Assembly: GCA_900544385.1 (NCBI GenBank)
Contig: UQVD01000060.1
Span: forward strand, 1-11,702
Direction of reading: 5' to 3'
DNA: 11,702 bases
Source: an uncultured Collinsella sp.
GTDB taxonomy: Bacteria; Actinomycetota; Coriobacteriia; Coriobacteriales; Coriobacteriaceae
The position numbers were made by a program, and so were the translations under genes. The number at the start of each line of letters is the position of its first letter. Positions within the stretch are counted from its first letter, which is position 1. Under the pieces are notes generated by a model. It made no database searches. It was not told the DNA's origin and saw only the letters and a program-made list of their open reading frames with translations. Shown in pieces: positions 6,722-11,702 of the stretch.

Positions 6722-7763
6722 GGACACCATGAGGCTCACGTCCATGACGGCCGCGAGCGGTTGAGCCGCTAAGTTGGCTCCTGGAGCCCTCGCCCAGGTC
6801 CTGGGCGACTTACCCAATGTGCATAACGACAACCTGCTCGTGGGGTTCGATACCTCCGACGATGCGAGTGTCTTTCGTGTTGGCGAAAACCTGGGCCTCG
6901 TGCAGTCCGTCGACTTCTTCCCGCCGATGGTCGACGATCCCTATCTGTTCGGCCAGATCGCCGCAGCCAACTCGTTGTCGGACATCTACGCCATGGGCGG
7001 GCGGCCGAGCCATGCTATGAACTTGCTGTGCATTCCGAGCTGTCTGGGCGTTGAGGTTGCCGGTCAGATTCTGGCGGGCGGCGCCGACAAGTGCGTCGAG
7101 GCGGGTTGCTCCATCGCGGGCGGTCACACCATCAACGACGACGAGCCCAAGTACGGTCTGTCCGTGAGCGGTTTTGTCGCGCTCGACCGCATGCTCGCCA
7201 ACAGCGGCGCACGCGTGGGCGATGTTCTGCTGCTGACCAAGGCGATCGGCTCGGGCATCATCACCACGGCTATTAAGGGCGAGCTCATCGAGCATGACGA
7301 GGCCGCAGCCATGTTTGACTCGATGCGCACCCTCAACGAGGCGCCGATTCGTCTGGCCGAGGGACTTGAGCTTCACGGCTGCACCGACATTACGGGCTTT
7401 GGTCTGATCGGGCACGCGTGCGAGATGGCCGAAGGCTCGGGCGTGCAGATTGAACTTGCGTCGGGGGCGGTGCCGCTCTTTGATCAGGTGCTCGACATGG
7501 CACGTCTGGGCATTATCCCCGCGGGCTCCTATCGCAACCAGGACTTCTTCGGCCCGCGCGTGGCTGCCGACGAGAACCTGGAGCCGGGTATGCTCGACGC
7601 GCTGTACGATCCACAGACGTCTGGTGGCCTGCTTATCGCGGCACCTGCTGCCGATGTGGATGAGCTTGCGCGCCGTCTGCATGCCGAAGGACGTATCGCC
7701 GCCGTCGTCGGTCGCGTGTGCGAGCCGGTGCCAGGCGGTCCTGCCGTCCACGTTGTCCGCTAG
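6714..7763 (+). CDS. selD: Selenide, water dikinase SelD, selenocysteine-containing (UGA read-through)
   Basis: SelD makes selenophosphate from selenide and ATP, the selenium donor for selenocysteine and related products. The full frame gives 349 residues when TGA 6762-6764 (residue 17) is read as selenocysteine: SGUAAKL exactly matches the active-site SG(C/U)AAK motif, with K20. Later motifs are NSLSDIYAMGG, AGGHTINDDEPKYGL, TDITGFGLIGHA and PQTSGGLL, all typical. ATG 6714 has GGGGG (6704-6708) 5 bases upstream and overlaps the glycosyltransferase by 8 bases, so translation is probably coupled. Standard gene callers would start after the UGA, near 6774, and lose the catalytic residue. Read-through implies selA, selB and selC elsewhere in the genome. 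Confidence 0.95.
6762..6807 (+). promoter_or_regulatory. Selenocysteine UGA codon and bacterial SECIS-like hairpin in selD
   Basis: The UGA is followed 26 bases later by a perfect 7-bp stem, CGCCCAG (6791-6797) with CTGGGCG (6801-6807), closing on a GTC loop. The apical CAGGTC is the same string as in the E. coli fdhF SECIS loop, where SelB recognises G and U. The loop lies about 33 bases after the codon, farther than in fdhF but within the range I recall for bacterial elements. A second small stem, GAGCC/GGCTC (6763-6767/6776-6780), starts within the UGA and may take part. Confidence 0.75.
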
Positions 7764-7823
7764 CCCGCACGTTTATGTAACTGTTTACCGTTTTCTAGAA
7801 CGGTTCTTTCGAAAGGAAAAACT

Positions 7824-8450
7824 ATGCCTACTAAGATTGAAGTCAATGCCATGGGCGATGCCTGCCCGCTGCCCGTCGTCAAGACGCTTAAAGCCCTGAA
7901 GCAGCTCGATGGCGAGGGCGTTGTCGTGACCTCGGTCGATAACGAGACCGCCGTCAAGAACATCTCCAAGATGGCGCAGGAGAAGGGCTGCACGGCCTCG
8001 GTCGAGAAGGTTTCTGACGCCGAGTGGCACGTGACCGTGGCGACCTCTGGCGCCGTGGCCGTTGTGGACCCCGAGCAGGACGGTGCCGCTTTTTGCGACG
8101 CAAGCGCCGGCAAGGGCAAACTCGTCATTTCCGTCTACACCGATTGCATGGGCCGTGGCGACGACGAGCTGGGCCACAAGCTCATGAAGGCGTTTATCTT
8201 TGCCGTGACACAGCAGGAGGAACTGCCCGCGACCATGCTGTTCTACAACGGCGGCGCCAAGCTCACCGTCGAGGGCTCGCCAGTGCTCGACGACCTGAAG
8301 GGCCTGGCGGAGCAGGGCGTCGAGATCCTTACCTGCGGTACCTGCCTCGACCACTATGGCATTAAAGACCAGCTCGCGGTGGGCGAGGTCACCAACATGT
8401 ACGTGATCGTGGAGAAGATGGAGCAGGCTGTGCGCGTCGTGCGCCCGTAG
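7824..8450 (+). CDS. yedF: YedF, selenium-metabolism sulfurtransferase-like protein
   Basis: This 208-residue protein has the family's two parts. The N-terminal TusA/SirA-like domain (about 1-75) has the sulfur/selenium-binding motif ACPLPVV (C14). The C-terminal DsrE-like region (about 98-208) contains SVYTDCMGRGDDELG (C108) and EILTCGTCLDHYGI (C171, C174). YedF proteins co-occur with selD and are thought to handle or deliver selenium; the exact reaction is not settled as far as I know. AAAGGA (7812-7817) precedes ATG 7824. The 60-base gap from selD holds a short hairpin (7787-7804). Confidence 0.9.
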   Translation: MPTKIEVNAMGDACPLPVVKTLKALKQLDGEGVVVTSVDNETAVKNISKMAQEKGCTASVEKVSDAEWHVTVATSGAVAVVDPEQDGAAFCDASAGKGKLVISVYTDCMGRGDDELGHKLMKAFIFAVTQQEELPATMLFYNGGAKLTVEGSPVLDDLKGLAEQGVEILTCGTCLDHYGIKDQLAVGEVTNMYVIVEKMEQAVRVVRP

Positions 8451-8469
8451 CGTATTGGTTGGAGTTGCC

Positions 8470-8721
8470 ATGAGGAAGAAGCGCCCGGCGCTTGTCATCA
8501 CGTTTCCCACCACGGCGGCCGCCATGGGGTGCGAGTCCCTGTGCATCGAGCGCGGCCTTCCCGGGCGAACGATTCCCGTGCCCGGGGAGGTCGCTGCTGG
8601 CTGCGGTCTGGCGTGGAAGGCGTTGCCTGCCGATGAGGAGCTGCTGCGCGGCGAACTCGCCGCGGCGGGCGTTCCCACCGAGGGCTATACCGTGATTGAT
8701 ATGTGGGAGGTCGTGCGATGA
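8470..8721 (+). CDS. DUF3343, putative Se/S carrier-like protein
   Basis: This small 83-residue protein starts at ATG 8470, with GGAG (8461-8464) 5 bases upstream; the TTG at 8455 is rejected. It shows the DUF3343 pattern: a beta-strand opening ALVITFPTTAAAMGCESLC, then LPGRTIPVPGEVAAGCGLAWK (16 residues in, VPGEVAAGCGL is the diagnostic core), and a GYTVIDMW end. Conserved cysteines at positions 20, 24 and 45 are candidate selenium or sulfur carriers. The family is named a putative Se/S carrier because of its genome company, and biochemical proof is limited. Its stop overlaps the next start as ATGA, so it is probably made with the class V enzyme in a fixed ratio. Confidence 0.82.
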   Translation: MRKKRPALVITFPTTAAAMGCESLCIERGLPGRTIPVPGEVAAGCGLAWKALPADEELLRGELAAAGVPTEGYTVIDMWEVVR

Positions 8722-9857
8722 TCTACCTGGATAACGCGGCGACGACCATGCACAAGCCGCAGGAGGTCATCGATGCGGTGACGCAGGCGATGTGCTCGCT
8801 CGGCAATGCCGGGCGCGGCGCCACGTCGGGTGCACTCGATGCGGCACGTACCATCCACGGCTGCCGCGCCAAGCTTGCGCGCTTGCTGGGCTGCCCGCGT
8901 GCTGACCATGTTTGTTTTACGCCCAACTCCACCGCGGCGCTCAACACCGCCATCAACGGGGTGGTGCGCCCCGGCGACCGCGTGGTCACGACGGTGCTCG
9001 AGCACAACTCGGTGCTACGTCCGCTCAACCGCTTGGCGGCAGAACAGGGCGTGACCGTTGAGCATGCGGGCTGCGACGCGGACGGCGTTCTCGATTATGA
9101 CGAGCTCGAGCGGCTGGTCACGCCGGGCACGCGTGCCGTGGTGGTGACGCACGCCTCCAATGTGACCGGCAACGCGGTCGACATTGCGCGCGTGGCGGCC
9201 ATGGCCCATGCTGCCGGCGCGCTGGTGATCGTCGACGCCTCGCAGTCTGCCGGCGCGATGCATATCGATATGCAGGCCATGGGGCTCGACATTGTGTGCT
9301 TTACCGGCCATAAGGGGCTCATGGGACCTCAAGGCACCGGCGGCCTGGCCGTGGCGGAGGCTGTTGACGTGGCTCCGTGGGCCATGGGCGGCACGGGTGT
9401 GCACAGCTTCGATGCGTTGCAGCCGCTTGAGTGGCCCACGCGCCTCGAGGCGGGCACGCTCAACGGCCACGGCATCGCGGGCCTTTCTGCCGGTCTCGAC
9501 TTTATCGAGGCGCAAGGCGGGGTCGAGGCGATCGCGGCGCATGAGCGAGCGCTGGCTGAGCGCTTTCTCGCTGGCGTGCGCGAGATTCCGGGGATTAAGC
9601 TCTACGGTGCGTTTGACCAGCCGACGCGCTCTGCGATTGTGTCGCTCAACGTGGGTGATATCGACTCTGCCGAGATCTCGGACGCGCTCATGCAAGGGTG
9701 GGGGATTGCGACGCGCCCCGGTGCCCATTGCGCTCCGCTCATGCACCGCGCGCTGGGGACCGAGCGCCAGGGCGTCGTCCGCTTCTCGTTTGGGTATTTC
9801 AACACGGACGAGGAAGTCGACACTGCGATTGACGCTTTGCGCGATTTAGCCTGCTAG
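8718..9857 (+). CDS. Class V aminotransferase-fold enzyme, cysteine desulfurase/selenocysteine lyase-like
   Basis: This 379-residue PLP enzyme of the NifS/SufS fold starts MIYLDNAATT. PLP-site residues are H96 (LEHNSVLRP), D173 and Q176 (IVDASQSAGA) and the Schiff-base lysine K199 (TGHKGLMGPQGTGGL). The nucleophilic cysteine C338 lies in RPGAHCAPLMHRALG, and the end reads VRFSFGYFNTDEEVD. It resembles the cysteine desulfurase-family group often found beside selD, yedF and DUF3343, so it may supply selenium or sulfur to SelD from selenocysteine or cysteine. Substrate preference cannot be read from the sequence. ATG 8718 has TGGGAGGT (8704-8711) 6 bases upstream. It is the last gene before the terminator. 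Confidence 0.87.
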   Translation: MIYLDNAATTMHKPQEVIDAVTQAMCSLGNAGRGATSGALDAARTIHGCRAKLARLLGCPRADHVCFTPNSTAALNTAINGVVRPGDRVVTTVLEHNSVLRPLNRLAAEQGVTVEHAGCDADGVLDYDELERLVTPGTRAVVVTHASNVTGNAVDIARVAAMAHAAGALVIVDASQSAGAMHIDMQAMGLDIVCFTGHKGLMGPQGTGGLAVAEAVDVAPWAMGGTGVHSFDALQPLEWPTRLEAGTLNGHGIAGLSAGLDFIEAQGGVEAIAAHERALAERFLAGVREIPGIKLYGAFDQPTRSAIVSLNVGDIDSAEISDALMQGWGIATRPGAHCAPLMHRALGTERQGVVRFSFGYFNTDEEVDTAIDALRDLAC

Positions 9858-9871
9858 AGCGTATATACTTG

Positions 9872-9906
9872 CGGGACGGGTGTTTTTGCCCGTCCCGTTT
9901 TTGTTT
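9872..9906 (+). terminator. Intrinsic terminator ending the selenium operon
   Basis: CGGGACGGG (9872-9880) and CCCGTCCCG (9889-9897) form a perfect 9-bp GC-rich stem with an 8-base T-rich loop, followed by TTTTTGTTT. It lies 15 bases after the class V enzyme stop and 20 bases before the brnQ start, a strong rho-independent signal. Confidence 0.92.
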
Positions 9907-9925
9907 CGACCCGAAAGGTGTGTCT

Positions 9926-11284
9926 ATGGCCTCATCCGCGCCGCGCGGTCTGCGCTCCGACCATGTCGTCACCGTCGGCATCGCCCTATTCTCGATGCTC
10001 TTTGGCGCCGGCAACCTCATTATTCCGCCACTGCTGGCGCTGCAGGCAGGCTCTGCCACGCCGGTCGCCATGCTCGGCTTTCTCATCGCTGCCATCGGCC
10101 TGCCCGTCATGGGCTTTATCGCCGTGGCGCTTGCCGGAACGGCGCGCGAGCTTGCCGGCCGCGTACACCCCAAGTTCGGTGAGTTCTTTGTCGCGGCGGT
10201 GTATCTGGCCATCGGCCCGTGCCTGGCTATTCCGCGCACGAGCTCCACGGCCTTCGAGATGCTGGTGCCGCTGCTGCCCGAGGGCGTCTCGCTTGGCACG
10301 GCTCGCCTGGTGTTTGCCGTTGGCTTCTTTGTCGTCGCGTTTGTGCTCACGCTGCGTCCGGGCGTCATCACGCGCGTGCTCGGCCGCATTACGGGCCCCG
10401 CGCTCATTGCGCTCATCGTGCTGGTCGTGGGTGCCGCCGTGGTCTCGCCGTTGGGTCCCGCTGCCGCGCCGCAGGCTCCCTACAATGCCGGTGCTGCCGT
10501 GCAGGGCTTTTTGACTGGCTACCAGACCATGGACCTGCTCGCGTCGCTCGCCTTTGGCATCATCATCGCCGAGACCATCCACGAGCTGGGCGTTACCGAT
10601 GACAAGCGCGTGGCCTTCGAGATTTCGCGTTCGGGTGTGATCGCCGGCGTGCTCATGGCCATCATCTACTGCGGCCTGGCGCTTGCCGGCACGCAGCTCA
10701 GCACCGTGATGCCCGATGCCACCAACGGCGCCGCCATCCTTGCCCGCTCTGCCTCCATGCACTTTGGCCTTGCCGGCACGGTCGTGGTCTTTGCGATCTT
10801 TTTCCTTGCCTGCATGAACGTGTGCATCGGCCTTATTAGCTGCTGCTCGCGGTACTTCTGCGAGACGTATGTGGTCGAAGGGGGAGCGGAGGCTTCCGAG
10901 GAGGCCATGCGCCGTCCCTTCGCGGTTCTCGCCTTTGTGTTTGCAGCGTTTTCGTGCGTGCTCTCCAACGTAGGCCTCGACGTGATCCTTATGTTCTCGG
11001 TGCCTATGCTCAATGCTCTGTATCCCGTTGCCATTGTGCTGGTACTTATGGGCCTGGTGCACGGTTTTTGCGATGCGCATCCGCAGGTGTGGGTCTGGGT
11101 CGGCGGCGTTGTCGCGGTGCAGAGCGTAATCACTTCGGTTCGCGATGCGTTTTTCGCGGGCGCGTGGCTACCGTTTGATGTGCTGCCGCTGGCGGATATC
11201 GGTGCCGCGTGGGCGCCGGTTGCCGTGGTTGCCTTTGTAATCGGCCTGCTCCATAGTCGTTTTGTTGCACATTCGAGGAGCTAG
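9926..11284 (+). CDS. brnQ: BrnQ, branched-chain amino acid:cation symporter (LIVCS family)
   Basis: This 452-residue integral membrane transporter imports leucine, isoleucine and valine with Na+ or H+ in its family. It begins with the signature GIALFSMLFGAGNLIIPP (about 18-35) and carries GPCLAIPRTSSTAFEM and GFLTGYQTMDLLASLAFGIII, both diagnostic. About twelve hydrophobic segments span the length, the family's normal topology and size. ATG 9926 is preceded by GAAAGGTG (9913-9920); upstream in-frame starts lie inside the terminator. It sits just after the operon terminator, and I see no good promoter between, so it may have its own start site upstream or rely on read-through. It has no evident functional link to the selenium genes. 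Confidence 0.93.
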   Translation: MASSAPRGLRSDHVVTVGIALFSMLFGAGNLIIPPLLALQAGSATPVAMLGFLIAAIGLPVMGFIAVALAGTARELAGRVHPKFGEFFVAAVYLAIGPCLAIPRTSSTAFEMLVPLLPEGVSLGTARLVFAVGFFVVAFVLTLRPGVITRVLGRITGPALIALIVLVVGAAVVSPLGPAAAPQAPYNAGAAVQGFLTGYQTMDLLASLAFGIIIAETIHELGVTDDKRVAFEISRSGVIAGVLMAIIYCGLALAGTQLSTVMPDATNGAAILARSASMHFGLAGTVVVFAIFFLACMNVCIGLISCCSRYFCETYVVEGGAEASEEAMRRPFAVLAFVFAAFSCVLSNVGLDVILMFSVPMLNALYPVAIVLVLMGLVHGFCDAHPQVWVWVGGVVAVQSVITSVRDAFFAGAWLPFDVLPLADIGAAWAPVAVVAFVIGLLHSRFVAHSRS

Positions 11285-11295
11285 GGTTTCTGCGC

Positions 11296-11324
11296 TTGCA
11301 CAGGCGGGGAGTCTCCCCTATAAT
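11296..11324 (+). promoter_or_regulatory. Promoter of the tRNA-Pro/tRNA-Gly unit
   Basis: TTGCAC (11296-11301) and a perfect TATAAT (11319-11324) are spaced by exactly 17 bases, about 50 bases before tRNA-Pro. The spacer contains a perfect 13-base palindrome, GGGGAG-T-CTCCCC (11306-11318). Confidence 0.75.
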
Positions 11325-11375
11325 TTCCTTCGCTTTGGGACACGCAAGGTTTAGACCTTAGCTGCTCAACACCTT

Positions 11376-11452
11376 CGGGACGTGGCGCAGTTTGGTAGCG
11401 CGCCTGCTTTGGGAGCAGGATGTCGCAGGTTCAAATCCTGTCGTCCCGACCA
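11376..11452 (+). tRNA. tRNA-Pro (anticodon UGG)
   Basis: The cloverleaf reads directly: acceptor CGGGACG (11376-11382) pairs with CGTCCCG (11442-11448), anticodon stem CCTGC/GCAGG encloses loop TTTGGGA with anticodon TGG at 11410-11412, and the T-arm has GGTTCAAATCC. Discriminator A and an encoded CCA (11450-11452) complete a 77-base tRNA. Confidence 0.97.
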
Positions 11453-11458
11453 TATCTT

Positions 11459-11532
11459 GCGGGCGTAGTTCAATGGTAGAACCCCAGCCTTCCAAGCTGA
11501 TGACGCGGGTTCGATTCCCGTCGCCCGCTCCA
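11459..11532 (+). tRNA. tRNA-Gly (anticodon UCC)
   Basis: Acceptor GCGGGCG (11459-11465) pairs with CGCCCGC (11522-11528). The anticodon loop CTTCCAA has TCC at 11491-11493, the T-arm GGTTCGATTCC is standard, and CCA is encoded (11530-11532). Only 6 bases separate it from tRNA-Pro, so both are processed from one transcript. Confidence 0.97.
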
Positions 11533-11544
11533 TAGGATAGTTTT

Positions 11545-11580
11545 AACGGCTTTGGCTCTATTTGGTGCCAGAGCCGTTTT
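11545..11580 (+). terminator. Intrinsic terminator after the tRNA genes
   Basis: AACGGCTTTGGC (11545-11556) pairs with GCCAGAGCCGTT (11567-11578) over 12 positions with one T-G wobble, around a 10-base loop. The 3' side runs TTTT and the 5' side is preceded by TTTT, so it could act in both directions. Confidence 0.8.
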
Positions 11581-11652
11581 CATATACATGCCGGGACCCC
11601 ACATCCCCACCTAAGTTGCGGTGAAATAGTTCCTGGATTAGCCGCAAGGGGG

Positions 11653-11702
11653 TGCGGACAGAAAGTTGGACCGTGAAGCGGTCCGGACTGGAGGTTCGCA
11701 TG
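11653..11702 (+). mobile_element. Possible left end of an insertion sequence, with first ORF start at the window edge
   Basis: TGCGGACAGAAAGTTGGAC (11653-11671) resembles the terminal inverted repeats of IS3-type elements by memory. A 6-bp hairpin, GGACCG/CGGTCC (11668-11684), follows. GGAGG (11690-11694) then precedes ATG 11700-11702, the likely first codon of a transposase gene that continues outside the window. The other end, the target duplication and the transposase are not visible, so this is tentative. Confidence 0.35.

Noticed and set aside
6810..7751. 313-codon minus-strand open frame opposite selD
   Set aside because: Shadow of the well-supported selD gene, with no recognisable protein motif and no ribosome binding site argument.
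6774..7763. SelD as a short protein starting after the UGA, or a pseudogene
   Set aside because: The sequence upstream of the UGA encodes the conserved SelD N-terminus with a strong Shine-Dalgarno, and the UGA falls exactly at the catalytic position.
7787..7804. Hairpin ACCGTT/AACGGT between selD and yedF as a terminator
   Set aside because: The stem is only 6 bp and is followed by TCTTTC rather than a T-run; yedF follows closely and belongs functionally with selD. Not reported as a terminator.
1..11702. CRISPR array, prophage genes or rRNA
   Set aside because: I saw no regularly spaced direct repeats, phage structural genes or rRNA motifs in the window.

Overview
The window is high-GC bacterial DNA, densely coded on the + strand. 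The gene set (molybdate transporter, double-cubane-cluster ATP-dependent reductase, selenocysteine-containing SelD, YedF, DUF3343, BrnQ) and strong AGGAGG-type ribosome binding sites suit a strict anaerobe. My best guess is a gut actinobacterium of class Coriobacteriia, Collinsella-like. That placement is recognition by style and content, not a database result.

Layout: 2-2973 holds modA (3' end only), modB and modC, a molybdate (or tungstate) ABC importer. Its ModB carries an unusual N-terminal signal segment and about 185 extra exported residues before the permease core. A 429-base intergenic region (2974-3402) follows. It contains a hairpin that may end modC, two candidate promoters, a large dyad, a 22-codon leader ORF with an excellent Shine-Dalgarno, several strong RNA hairpins, and a ribosome binding site displayed in a hairpin loop.

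3403-9857 is a long co-directional run: a double-cubane-cluster type reductase (YjiM/HgdB-like) and its ATPase activator (YjiL/HgdC-like), a GT4-type glycosyltransferase, selD, yedF, a DUF3343 Se/S-carrier-like protein and a class V aminotransferase of the cysteine desulfurase/selenocysteine lyase type. selD is read through an in-frame UGA at 6762-6764 (selenocysteine in the GUAAK active-site motif) and has a bacterial SECIS-like hairpin after it. A textbook terminator (9872-9906) closes the run. Within it, glycosyltransferase and selD overlap by 8 bases, and DUF3343 and the aminotransferase by 4 bases (ATGA), which points to translational coupling. An 89-base imperfect hairpin separates the reductase from its activator.

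9926-11284 encodes a BrnQ branched-chain amino acid transporter. A tRNA promoter, tRNA-Pro(UGG), tRNA-Gly(UCC) and a terminator follow. The last about 90 bases look like the left end of an insertion sequence, stopping at the start codon of its first gene.

How the parts may work together: selenium is mobilised by the class V enzyme, handled by DUF3343 and YedF, and activated to selenophosphate by SelD. The coupled glycosyltransferase is a candidate for using selenophosphate or for a selenium-linked sugar step. Molybdate import next door fits an organism that makes Mo/Se enzymes. The reductase's substrate and its link to selenium are unknown and are the most interesting open points.
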